Shown: in pieces, positions 1-6,285 of the stretch | How positions within the stretch are numbered: the first letter of the stretch is position 1 | Layout of the letters: the number at the start of each line of letters is the position of its first letter | NCBI GenBank assembly: GCA_001778355.1 | Contig: MFGS01000053.1 | Coordinates: 875-7,159, forward strand | DNA length: 6,285 nucleotides | Reading direction: 5' to 3' | DNA from: Candidatus Firestonebacteria bacterium RIFOXYA2_FULL_40_8 | Lineage (GTDB): Bacteria; Oederibacteriota; D2-FULL-39-29 | Notes under the pieces: generated by a model | The model's input: only the letters and a program-made list of their open reading frames with translations | What the model was told of the DNA's origin: nothing | The model's database searches: none | Program-made: the position numbers and the translations under genes

Positions 1-693
1 TGCATCAACAGATGCGACGCGGCATATATTGTCGGTCTTGAAGCGAGAGGTTTGTCTCCAAACGCGCGCAGGGCTTTTCAATCCGGTGAGATAAAAGTAA
101 CGGAATGGACGAACGCTTGTCTTTCATGGAGATTGAAAGCGGCTGCGATGGGACTTTCTTTTTTACCCGTGAGGACTATGATGGGTACGGATACTTTTAA
201 GTACAGCGCCGCAAAAGAGATAAAATGCCCGTTCACCGGGAAAAAATTTGCAGCGGTTCCTGCGCTGTCTCCTGATGTGAGCGTGATACATGTTCACAGA
301 TCCGACATTTACGGTAATTGCCAAATAGAAGGTATCTCTGTTGCCGACCAGGACCTCGCAAGAGCTTCCAAAAAAGTTATCTTAACCACCGAAAAAATAA
401 TCTCCAATGAAGAGATAAGGCATGACCCGAATAAAACTTTCCTGCTTTATTTGTATGTTGACGCCGTTATCGAAGTGCCTTTCGGAAGTTACCCGGGCAA
501 TATGCCGAATGAATACTTCTCCGATGAAGAACATCTTAAGGAATGGATGGACGCGGAAAAAGACGAGAAAGAGTTGGAAAAATTCCTGGATAAATATATT
601 TACAGCTGTAAAGATTTTGACGAATACCTTGAGAAAAAGGGCGGTATTAAACGCATTATGGAATTAAGAAAAAAAGAATTTTTAATGTTCTAA
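1..693 (+). CDS. CoA-transferase subunit A, glutaconate CoA-transferase (GctA)-like, 5'-partial
   Basis: This is the A subunit of a family I CoA-transferase, which with the B subunit moves CoA between an acyl-CoA and a free acid. The frame is open from base 1, so the true start lies upstream. The first possible internal start (TTG at 52) falls inside conserved sequence and is not a real start. The 230 visible residues compare with about 320 in GctA, so roughly 90 are missing. Counting from base 1, family-like blocks are EWTN (35-38), then an A/G-rich helix, MGTD (61-64), and SPDVSVIHVHRSDIYGN (90-106), the usual 'hydrophobic-H-x-H-x-x-D-x-x-G-N' segment. The C-terminal 70 or so residues are highly charged and probably helical. 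The B subunit follows after 13 bases, so the two are co-transcribed. The acid substrate cannot be read from sequence. In a lysine cluster, butyryl-CoA:acetoacetate transfer is the natural guess, but the fold type looks closer to GctAB than to AtoDA. Confidence 0.88.
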   Translation, partial: CINRCDAAYIVGLEARGLSPNARRAFQSGEIKVTEWTNACLSWRLKAAAMGLSFLPVRTMMGTDTFKYSAAKEIKCPFTGKKFAAVPALSPDVSVIHVHRSDIYGNCQIEGISVADQDLARASKKVILTTEKIISNEEIRHDPNKTFLLYLYVDAVIEVPFGSYPGNMPNEYFSDEEHLKEWMDAEKDEKELEKFLDKYIYSCKDFDEYLEKKGGIKRIMELRKKEFLMF

Positions 694-706
694 CAAAAGG
701 CAGACT

Positions 707-1486
707 ATGGCAGAATATAATCCACTTGAACTGATGATATGCTCGGCGGCAAAGTTCCTCGAAGACGGCGCGGTTGTGGTCGTCGGAACAGGAGCTCCCT
801 GCGCGGCCGCAATGCTGGCGCAAAAGACCACGGCGCCTAAGCTCGTTGTGCTTTTTGAAGCGGGCGGTATTGCGCCGTTACTTCCGACTATGCCTATCTC
901 GGTCGGAGACTCCAGGACTTTTCACAAAGGACTTCAGGCCACTTCGATGGATAAGATAATGGAGGCGTGCCAGAAAGGTCTCGTGGACTACGCTTTCCTC
1001 GGCGGCGCGCAGATTGATAAATACGGTAATTTAAATTCAACAATAGCAGGGACGGATTATTATAAACCAAAAGTTAGATTTCCCGGTTCAGGCGGCGCTA
1101 ACGACCTCGGCTCTTTATGCTGGAAAACAATAGTAATGACCCCTCAGGACAAACGGAGATTTGTCGAGAAAATGGATTTTGTGACGACCCCGGGGTTTTT
1201 AACGGGGCCGAGCGCCAGAGAAGAAGCAGGACTTCCGCCGCACACAGGACCTTATAAAGTCATTACCAACCTTGCGGTTATGGGGTATGACGAGAAAACA
1301 AAACTTATGCAGGTCGAATCCTTACATCCCGGAGTAACCGAGAAAGATGTAAAGGATAACACCGGCTTTAATATCGGGTTTGTCAGTAACCTCAAAGTAA
1401 CACCCGCGCCTTCTGCAGAAGCGCTTAGAATATTAAGAACCGAGGTGGACCCGAGCGGGTTTATTATCAACAGGCCGGCTTCCTAG
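707..1486 (+). CDS. CoA-transferase subunit B, glutaconate CoA-transferase (GctB)-like
   Basis: This 259-residue protein is the catalytic partner of the preceding A subunit, close to the length of GctB (about 266). ATG 707 is preceded by AAAGG at 696-700, six bases upstream. The segment KLVVLFEAGG (45-54) puts a glutamate at E51, matching the active-site Glu of GctB (Glu54 in the Acidaminococcus enzyme), which forms the glutamyl-CoA thioester. Other family blocks are GGAQID..GNLNS (99-111) and the glycine-rich GSGGAND (127-133). The C-terminal part (LHPGVT..V..NTGF, about residues 203-220) is also typical of this family and of related 3-oxoacid CoA-transferases. With both subunits intact where visible, an active enzyme is likely. 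The lysine-degradation context suggests acetoacetate or another short acid as CoA acceptor, but specificity is inferred. The next gene begins three bases after the stop, so they are in one operon. Confidence 0.9.
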   Translation: MAEYNPLELMICSAAKFLEDGAVVVVGTGAPCAAAMLAQKTTAPKLVVLFEAGGIAPLLPTMPISVGDSRTFHKGLQATSMDKIMEACQKGLVDYAFLGGAQIDKYGNLNSTIAGTDYYKPKVRFPGSGGANDLGSLCWKTIVMTPQDKRRFVEKMDFVTTPGFLTGPSAREEAGLPPHTGPYKVITNLAVMGYDEKTKLMQVESLHPGVTEKDVKDNTGFNIGFVSNLKVTPAPSAEALRILRTEVDPSGFIINRPAS

Positions 1487-1489
1487 GTC

Positions 1490-2506
1490 ATGCGCGTTCT
1501 ATTTAAGAAAGAGCTAAAAACAAACAGTATAATCAGCGTTATCGGTCTTGCTAAGAACACCGGAAAGACCACAACTTTAAATAAACTGATAGAAGAAGCA
1601 AAATTTCTACACAAGAAGATAGGCGTTATCAGTACCGGCAGGGACGGCGAGCGAATGGATGTCTTTACCGGGAAAGCAAAACCCAGAATATTTGTTCCGG
1701 CAGGTTCGGTCTTTGTAACCACTGAAGAGTCCCTCGGGATGTGCGAAGCGCCGGGGAAGCTTTTAAAGAAAACAAAATATATGACGAGCATGGGTCGGGT
1801 GCTGATCTTAAAAGCCCTGAAGCCGGGTTTTGTGGAAGTGGCGGGCCCGGTTTCCGTAAATGAAACCATAGAAATTGTGAAGTTACTCAGAAAGGAGTAC
1901 AAAGTAGGACGGGTTTTTGTTGACGGTTCGATAAACAGGACTGCAATAATAACCTCGAGACTTAAGTGCGGTGTAGTTCTGGCAACAGGAGCGGTGTTAG
2001 GCGAGCTGAGTGAAATTATTAAGGAAACTCTTCTTAAAATCACTACTTTAACCTTACCGGTTGTTGACGCCAAAATTAAGAAACAAATCCTGCAAAAAAA
2101 ATGCGCCGGCACTGTCAGTTTTAACAAAAGAAAAGAAGCAAGCGTTTTACCGCACTCTTTACTGCATTATCTTGAAAATATAAATAAGGGATTAATAGAA
2201 AGACCGGAATATATTTTTACCGGCGGAGCAGTGACGGAGTTAATGACAGAAGCCCTGCTTAAGAAAAAGCTGGTCGTGGAGTTAATAGCTCTTGATGCTT
2301 CAAAGATACACATAGGCCCCGCGGCTTTTGAAAGATGGACAATAAGCGGCGGTACTTTTAAAGTTATAAATAAATTAAACCTGGTGGCGATAACGTGCAA
2401 CCCCTATAATCCGATGGGTACGAGTTATGAGCCGAAAAGGTTTGTGAAGGCGATAGAGAAAGGCAGTTTAGGAATACCGGTGTATGATGTAAAGCAAGGT
2501 TCATAA
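1490..2506 (+). CDS. P-loop protein of the lysine aminomutase cluster, possible KamB-like reactivation factor
   Basis: I do not recognise this 338-residue protein with certainty. Near the N-terminus, a beta-strand (IISVIG, 14-19) leads into GLAKNTGKTTT (19-29). This nucleotide-binding loop has five residues between G19 and GKT, like dethiobiotin synthetase (GTDTxVGKT), rather than the four of a standard Walker A. A hydrophobic strand ending in FVDG (143-146) could supply the Walker B aspartate D145. It is followed by NRTAIITSR and LATGA (164-168). A second, C-terminal part from about 240 includes GGAVTELM, IHIGPAAFERW and CNPYNP (303-308). No signal peptide or membrane segment is visible. The start at 1490 lies three bases after the CoA-transferase stop and has only a weak AGG, so translation may be coupled. 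Position just before kamDE suggests a role in assembly, cobalamin loading or reactivation of the aminomutase. KamB, an accessory protein from known kam clusters, is the best candidate identity. That is inference from context. Confidence 0.85.
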   Translation: MRVLFKKELKTNSIISVIGLAKNTGKTTTLNKLIEEAKFLHKKIGVISTGRDGERMDVFTGKAKPRIFVPAGSVFVTTEESLGMCEAPGKLLKKTKYMTSMGRVLILKALKPGFVEVAGPVSVNETIEIVKLLRKEYKVGRVFVDGSINRTAIITSRLKCGVVLATGAVLGELSEIIKETLLKITTLTLPVVDAKIKKQILQKKCAGTVSFNKRKEASVLPHSLLHYLENINKGLIERPEYIFTGGAVTELMTEALLKKKLVVELIALDASKIHIGPAAFERWTISGGTFKVINKLNLVAITCNPYNPMGTSYEPKRFVKAIEKGSLGIPVYDVKQGS

Positions 2507-2596
2507 GGTTTGTAAGCAAAGCTTTTCTCGTTAGGAAGGATATTTAGATGTCAACTTACGTTGACTTAGCGAGATAAAGTTTATAAAGTTTGTAAG
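2503..2596 (+). repeat. A/T-rich direct repeat, two copies of ATAARGTTTGTAAG
   Basis: ATAAGGTTTGTAAG at 2503-2516 recurs as ATAAAGTTTGTAAG at 2583-2596, with one mismatch in 14. The first copy overlaps the TAA stop of the P-loop gene (2504-2506). The second copy is part of the left arm of the larger inverted repeat. The same motif in inverted, slightly varied form lies at about 2686-2700. This looks like a short repeat unit used several times in one spacer. Confidence 0.6.
2527..2573 (+). repeat. Stem-loop with GTCAAC-TTAC-GTTGAC core
   Basis: A perfect 6-bp inverted repeat, GTCAAC (2550-2555) and GTTGAC (2560-2565), encloses a 4-base loop. Around it, CTCGTTA (2527-2533) can pair with TAGCGAG (2567-2573) over 7 bp, including one G-T wobble, leaving a 16-base bulge on the left side. 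The dyad could be an operator or the tip of an RNA structure. Function is unknown. Confidence 0.5.
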
Positions 2597-2705
2597 GTGA
2601 AAAAGCATTGGAGTAAATGGTGACAGGACTAAATTAATGCTTTTCATAATAATAATAACACAGCTGAAAAAAAACTTTATAAACCTTAAAAACCTTATAA
2701 ACTTT
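2576..2705 (+). repeat. Large imperfect inverted repeat with 23-nt A/T-rich arms
   Basis: The left arm at 2576-2598 begins AAAGTTTATAA and ends TAAGGT. The right arm at 2683-2705 is its reverse complement with 21 of 23 positions matching. Inside it, AAAAGCATT (2601-2609) and AATGCTTTT (2636-2644) form a second, perfect 9-bp inverted repeat around a 26-base loop. The nested symmetry suggests either a long RNA hairpin ahead of kamD or a small non-autonomous mobile element. No transposase gene or clear target-site duplication was seen. Confidence 0.65.
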
Positions 2706-2756
2706 GAACTGGCGCAAATTCTTGCATAAACGCAATCTTTTTAAGGAAAGGGCACA

Positions 2757-4295
2757 ATGAATAAACTTAATTTAAATAGAAACAAAATACTAGCCTGCAG
2801 AAATTACTCTAAGAGTATTGCGGGGGAGCTGCAGCAGCTGATTGATAAAAATACTACTATCTCCGTGGAGAGAAGTATTCTCCGGTTGTTCGGCGTTGAC
2901 GGGGTGGATAAGGCGGGGCTTCCGTATCCAAATATTCTGGCAGAAAGAATGAAAGAAGCAGGAGTTTTGCAGTACGGGGCGGCCAATGTAATGGCGTCAA
3001 CAATGGTACAAAACAGAAAAAATCTTAAAGAAACAGTGAGTTTGCTGGCTTCAGGAAAGATTAAACCTGTTTACACAGCCGACAAAAGGAATAAACAGGT
3101 AGTAAATAAACTTGCTGAATACGGTATCTCGAGAGTTGAAAAGGCAAGAAAAGACAGGGCAAAACTGCAGGTGAAAAATCCCACCGGGAAAGGTCCGTGG
3201 TTTTATCTCATTGTTGCCACCGGTAATATATATGAAGATGTCAAACAGGCAAGATCGGCGGCTCTAAACGGGGCTAACTGCATAGCGGTAATAAGGTCAA
3301 CGGCTCAAAGTCTTATGGATTATGTGCCTTACGGAGCGACGACTACGGGGTTTGGCGGAACTTACGCTACGCAGGAAAACTTCAGGATCATGAGAAAAGC
3401 GCTGGACGAAATGTCCGTGAAACTGGGCAGGTATATTTATCTTGTCAATTATTGCTCCGGGCTTTGCATGTGCGAAATAGCGGCGATGGGCGCGATGGAA
3501 CGCCTGGATATGATGCTTAATGATTCCATGTACGGCATAATCTTCAGAGATATTAATATGTACCGTACTTTTGTCGACCAGCATTTCTCCAGGATGATAA
3601 ATACGCAGGCCGGGATAATTATAAACACTGGTGAAGACAATTACTTGACTACGGCAGACGCGGTAAAGCAGGCGCACACCGTGCTCGCTTCGGAGTTCAT
3701 AAACGAAAGACTGGCAAAAAATGCGGGTATGCCGGAAAAACTGATGGGACTCGGCCACGCGTTTGAAATAAATCCCGATATTAAAAATAGTTTCCTCCTT
3801 GAACTTGCACAGGCGCAGATGGTACGGGAGATCTTCCCGAACTCTCCGATAAAATACATGCCGCCGACAAAACATATTACGGGGGATATTTTCAAGGCGC
3901 ACGTTGTGGATTCTATGTTCAACCTGGCGTCGGTTGCGACCAACCAGTCGATACATTTACTCGGAATTCTCACGGAAGGAATACACACGCCGTTCATACA
4001 GGACAGGTACTTAAGCATTGAAAGCGCGAAATACGTTATGAACGCGGCAAGAGATATGTCCACTGAAATTACTTTCAAGAAAAACGGACTTATTCAAAAG
4101 AGAGCGAATGAAGTTCTGGATAAGGCCTTGAAGATGCTCGGGAAAATTAAGAAAGAAGGTTTACTGAACGCGCTCGAGCGGGGATATTTCGCGGATATTA
4201 AAAGGCCGAGGAACGGCGGTAAGGGACTTGAAGGCGTTATAGAAAAAGCCGACGGGTACTCTAATCCGTTCGAAGAAAAATGGGGTAAAAAATAA
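2757..4295 (+). CDS. kamD: Lysine 5,6-aminomutase alpha subunit (KamD)
   Basis: This is the large subunit of lysine 5,6-aminomutase, an adenosylcobalamin- and PLP-dependent radical enzyme that moves the epsilon-amino group of D-lysine or L-beta-lysine to carbon 5. The protein has 512 residues against about 516 in the Clostridium sticklandii enzyme, so it is full length. The alpha subunit forms the TIM barrel that holds PLP and substrate. Residues R180, S185, S234 and Y259 fall exactly four positions before the R184, S189, S238 and Y263 that I recall as PLP-site residues in the clostridial structure. That constant offset strongly supports the assignment. The block YVPYGATTTGFGGTYATQENF (about 189-209) is also characteristic. 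Length and the separate small subunit argue against ornithine 4,5-aminomutase, whose large subunit OraE is over 700 residues. ATG 2757 has AAGGAAAGGG at 2743-2752 upstream. The stop overlaps the kamE start in TAATG, indicating coupled translation. Confidence 0.96.
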   Translation: MNKLNLNRNKILACRNYSKSIAGELQQLIDKNTTISVERSILRLFGVDGVDKAGLPYPNILAERMKEAGVLQYGAANVMASTMVQNRKNLKETVSLLASGKIKPVYTADKRNKQVVNKLAEYGISRVEKARKDRAKLQVKNPTGKGPWFYLIVATGNIYEDVKQARSAALNGANCIAVIRSTAQSLMDYVPYGATTTGFGGTYATQENFRIMRKALDEMSVKLGRYIYLVNYCSGLCMCEIAAMGAMERLDMMLNDSMYGIIFRDINMYRTFVDQHFSRMINTQAGIIINTGEDNYLTTADAVKQAHTVLASEFINERLAKNAGMPEKLMGLGHAFEINPDIKNSFLLELAQAQMVREIFPNSPIKYMPPTKHITGDIFKAHVVDSMFNLASVATNQSIHLLGILTEGIHTPFIQDRYLSIESAKYVMNAARDMSTEITFKKNGLIQKRANEVLDKALKMLGKIKKEGLLNALERGYFADIKRPRNGGKGLEGVIEKADGYSNPFEEKWGKK

Positions 4296-5062
4296 TGAGT
4301 AAACTTATAAAACCTTACGGCGATAAACTAAATGACGGAATGGTCCAGCTTAGCTTTACGTTGCCCGTAAAAGCGGACTTGGCGGAAGAAGCGGCCAAGA
4401 GCCTGGCTTTGAAGATGGGCCTGGCTGATCCTCACACGGTTTACCATAAAGATATCGGGGAAGGGTTCACTTTTGTGGTGGTATACGGTAAATCCACGCA
4501 TTCCGTTGATGTTTCCAAGCTTAAGATAACCAAAGTTGTCGAGGAATGGATGGGGCTGGATGAGGTTAACGAATTCGCGAAGAAGAACTTTAAAAGAAAA
4601 ATCGTAGTCGTAGGCGCCTGCATAGAATCGGATGCGCATACGGTGGGAATAGACGCAATCTTGAACATGAAAGGTTTCAGCGGGGATTACGGGTTCGAAA
4701 GATACTCCGCGTTCAAAGTGTACAATATGGGTGCGCAGGTCCCGTGCGAAGAACTTATAAAAAAGGCGAAAGAAGTTAACGCTGATGTTATTCTTATCTC
4801 GCAGATCGTGACCCAGCAAAATATACATCTCCATAACCTTACAAAACTTATAGATATGATAGAAGCCGAAGAGCTCCGGGAGAAGTTCCTGGTAATCGTC
4901 GGCGGCCCTTCAATTAATAACAAGTTTGCGAAAGAACTCGGGTATGATGCGGGTTTTGGCAGAGGAACCTTGCCTTCGCACGTGGCGACTTATCTGGTTA
5001 AAAAAGTTTTATCAAGAATTGGAAAAGCGAAATCAAAGAGAAAGGCAGTAAAGAAAATATAA
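4295..5062 (+). CDS. kamE: Lysine 5,6-aminomutase beta subunit (KamE), cobalamin-binding
   Basis: This 255-residue protein is the small subunit of lysine 5,6-aminomutase (about 262 residues in C. sticklandii). An N-terminal dimerisation region (about 1-100) precedes a Rossmann-like B12-binding domain. DAHTVG (113-118) is the DxHxxG motif whose H115 replaces the lower axial ligand of cobalt. K126 lies 11 residues further on, the same spacing as H133 and K144 of the clostridial enzyme, so it should be the lysine that forms the internal aldimine with PLP. Other cobalamin-fold features are LISQ (167-170) and VGGP (202-205), the 'GG' loop near the nucleotide tail. The last 15 or so residues are strongly basic (RIGKAKSKRKAVKKI, 241-255), which is an unremarkable extension or a local peculiarity. 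The ATG overlaps the kamD stop by one base, and a GGGG at 4282-4285 can serve as ribosome binding site. Both subunits are required for activity. Confidence 0.96.
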   Translation: MSKLIKPYGDKLNDGMVQLSFTLPVKADLAEEAAKSLALKMGLADPHTVYHKDIGEGFTFVVVYGKSTHSVDVSKLKITKVVEEWMGLDEVNEFAKKNFKRKIVVVGACIESDAHTVGIDAILNMKGFSGDYGFERYSAFKVYNMGAQVPCEELIKKAKEVNADVILISQIVTQQNIHLHNLTKLIDMIEAEELREKFLVIVGGPSINNKFAKELGYDAGFGRGTLPSHVATYLVKKVLSRIGKAKSKRKAVKKI

Positions 5063-5101
5063 GCGATATGAAAAAACAATATTGGAACATGATTTTTATC
5101 A

Positions 5102-5134
5102 GTGGAATCCGATAGTTTTGTAATCGGTGGAATC
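5102..5134 (+). repeat. Direct repeat GTGGAATC flanking a small hairpin
   Basis: GTGGAATC occurs at 5102-5109 and again at 5127-5134, 25 bases apart. Between them CCGAT (5109-5113) and ATCGG (5123-5127) form a 5-bp stem with a 9-base loop. The element sits in the 95-bp gap between kamE and the aminotransferase, just upstream of the ribosome binding site. It could be a regulator site or an RNA structure. The hairpin is too weak and lacks a T-run, so it is not a convincing terminator. Confidence 0.4.
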
Positions 5135-5157
5135 TATTTCAGTAAAGGAGATAAAAT

Positions 5158-6285
5158 ATGGCATATTTATCGTACGACATCAAGCCGAACAAAGTGAAAA
5201 AGATCAAAACTAAATACCGGGAGATAAAAACAGCTATACCTAACCCAAAATCCGTGCAGGTGCTTAAAGACCTCCGGAAATATGAACCCCGCGCTATGGG
5301 CGGACAGCCGCCTATCGTCTGGCATAAAGCCAGGAATTTTAATGTGTGGGATGAGTACGGCAATAAATGGATAGATTTCTCGTCAGGCGTACTTGTAGCT
5401 AACGTCGGACATTTAAGGGAAGAAGTAAAGCAGGAGATGTTGAAGCAAATAAAGCAGGGGCTCATTCATAATTATTGTTTCCCCAACGTGCAGAGAGCGC
5501 GGCTGGTGAAAAAACTTGTTTCCATGGCGCCGAAAGGTATCGAAAAAGCATTTTTATTAACGACCGGCTCCGAAGCTGTTGAGTGCGCCATAAAACTTGC
5601 GAGAACTTACGGACAAATGATAGGCGGCAAGAAAAAGATAGGTATACTCGGATTCAACAGTGCATTCCACGGAAGAACGCTTGGCTCGCAGATGGCAGGC
5701 GGAATTCCCGGATTAAAAACGTGGATAGTCAATGTAGATAAATCCTTTTATCAGATACCTTATCCTGACGGGTATTTCAATAAGAACACCGGTTTTGAGA
5801 ATTTCAAGAAAGAGCTTAAGAAAAGAAAGATCAAGCCCAATATGATAGCCGGTTTTATGATGGAATCGTATCAGGGCGGTATTGCGGCATTTGCGGACAA
5901 AGAATATATCCGGGGCGTAAGAGCCTGGTGCAAAAAGAATAAAATAATATTTATAGACGATGAAGTACAGGCAGGTTTTGGCCGTACCGGTAAATTATTC
6001 TCTATCGAGCATTATGGAATTACTCCGGATATTATCTGCTGCGGTAAAGGGCTCTCAGGAGGTCTTCCGATCTCCGCAGTTCTAGGACCTTCTAAGATAA
6101 TGGACATTTACGGGCCGGGAGAGATGACTTCTACGCACAGCGGCAATCCGTTAGTTTCCCGTACTGCCGTGAAAAGTCTTGAGTTGATACAGAAAGAAAA
6201 ACTCGTAGCACGTTCTGCCAGACTCGGCATGATTCTTCACGGAGAGTTGAACAAACTTAAAGATCAATACAGTGATATTATCGGC
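5158..6285 (+). CDS. kat: Class III PLP aminotransferase, probable 3-aminobutyryl-CoA transaminase (Kat), 3'-partial
   Basis: The frame from ATG 5158 stays open to the end of the window, giving 376 residues of a protein that normally has about 430-460. Start choice is supported by AAAGGAG at 5144-5150, seven bases before the ATG. Class III (GABA-aminotransferase-like, fold type I) features are in order: an N-terminal segment ending VWDEYGNKWIDFSSG, the phosphate-binding GSEAVE (137-142), FHGRT (170-174), IDDEVQAGFGRTG (266-278) with D268 and Q271 contacting the PLP ring, the Schiff-base lysine K297 in CGKGLSGGLPIS, and T326 in THSGNP, which binds PLP phosphate across the dimer. Family membership is clear; substrate is inferred. 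Next to kamDE, the best fit is Kat (EC 2.6.1.111), described from an anaerobic digester metagenome and Cloacimonas, which transaminates 3-aminobutyryl-CoA to acetoacetyl-CoA. Alternatives are a GABA or diaminohexanoate aminotransferase, or an amino-acid racemase of the same fold, such as a lysine racemase. Confidence 0.9.
   Translation, partial: MAYLSYDIKPNKVKKIKTKYREIKTAIPNPKSVQVLKDLRKYEPRAMGGQPPIVWHKARNFNVWDEYGNKWIDFSSGVLVANVGHLREEVKQEMLKQIKQGLIHNYCFPNVQRARLVKKLVSMAPKGIEKAFLLTTGSEAVECAIKLARTYGQMIGGKKKIGILGFNSAFHGRTLGSQMAGGIPGLKTWIVNVDKSFYQIPYPDGYFNKNTGFENFKKELKKRKIKPNMIAGFMMESYQGGIAAFADKEYIRGVRAWCKKNKIIFIDDEVQAGFGRTGKLFSIEHYGITPDIICCGKGLSGGLPISAVLGPSKIMDIYGPGEMTSTHSGNPLVSRTAVKSLELIQKEKLVARSARLGMILHGELNKLKDQYSDIIG

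Larger units (their letters stand above)
2507..2756. other. 250-bp non-coding region upstream of kamD, rich in A/T repeats
   Basis: No credible gene is visible here on either strand. The stretch holds three kinds of structure, listed separately: a GTCAAC/GTTGAC stem-loop, a pair of near-identical A/T-rich arms in inverted orientation, and a partial direct copy of one arm that overlaps the stop of the upstream gene. It ends in the ribosome binding site of kamD. It separates the CoA-transferase/P-loop group from kamDE, so it could hold a terminator, a promoter for kamDE, or a mobile repeat. No classic GC-rich hairpin with a T-run is present. Confidence 0.7.

Noticed and set aside
1483..2127. 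Open frame on the minus strand opposite the P-loop gene (214 residues)
   Set aside because: Low-complexity Ser/Thr/Phe-rich translation, opposite a frame with a clear nucleotide-binding motif and operon spacing. Treated as a shadow.
2561..2587. Promoter-like TTGACT and TATAAA in the spacer upstream of kamD
   Set aside because: The spacing is only 15 bases, the -35 half belongs to the GTTGAC dyad and the -10 half to an A/T-rich repeat, so the match is not convincing without transcript data.
2660..2705. Rho-independent terminator near the A-run and right repeat arm
   Set aside because: The possible stem is almost purely A/T and is not followed by a T-run on the + strand.
3297..3956. Long open frame on the minus strand inside kamD (219 residues)
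   Set aside because: It lies wholly within kamD, whose cofactor residues are conserved. The minus-strand protein is rich in Arg, His and Tyr, resembles no family and is a shadow of the coding frame.
2757..5062. Ornithine 4,5-aminomutase (OraSE) as an alternative identity for the aminomutase
   Set aside because: Subunit sizes of 512 and 255 residues match KamD and KamE, while OraE is a single polypeptide of over 700 residues with a small OraS of about 120.
5068..5115. Possible 15-residue leader peptide starting MKKQYWN between kamE and the aminotransferase
   Set aside because: No ribosome binding site precedes it, it has no run of a regulatory amino acid and no attenuator-like terminator follows.

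Overview
This window comes from a bacterial genome, probably an anaerobic amino-acid fermenter, and carries part of a lysine-degradation gene cluster. All five genes lie on the + strand. The strongest anchor is the pair kamD-kamE, the two subunits of the adenosylcobalamin- and PLP-dependent lysine 5,6-aminomutase. Their cofactor residues can be read directly. The host cannot be named from this sequence. The moderate GC, the A/T-rich intergenic repeats and the gene mix would fit an uncultured anaerobe, but that is an impression.

Layout. Positions 1-693 hold the 3' part of a CoA-transferase A subunit (its start lies outside the window), followed at 707-1486 by the matching B subunit. Three bases later, at 1490-2506, comes a 338-residue protein with a variant P-loop that I cannot assign firmly. 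Its position suggests a helper protein of the aminomutase. A 250-bp non-coding gap (2507-2756) is filled with A/T-rich direct and inverted repeats. Then come kamD (2757-4295) and kamE (from 4295), which overlap by one base. After a 95-bp gap with a small hairpin and a short direct repeat, a class III PLP aminotransferase starts at 5158 and runs off the window end.

How the genes may work together. In lysine fermentation, KamDE moves the terminal amino group of beta-lysine (or D-lysine) to carbon 5. Later steps cleave the product with acetyl-CoA to give 3-aminobutyryl-CoA and acetoacetate. A CoA-transferase then moves CoA between acyl-CoA and acetoacetate. A class III aminotransferase next to kamDE fits the variant route in which 3-aminobutyryl-CoA is transaminated (Kat) instead of deaminated by an ammonia-lyase (Kal). 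The steps for kamA, kamC, kdd, kce and kal are not encoded in this window, so the full pathway is inferred.

The items most worth a second look are the P-loop protein, the probable Kat-type transaminase and the structured repeat region in front of kamD.
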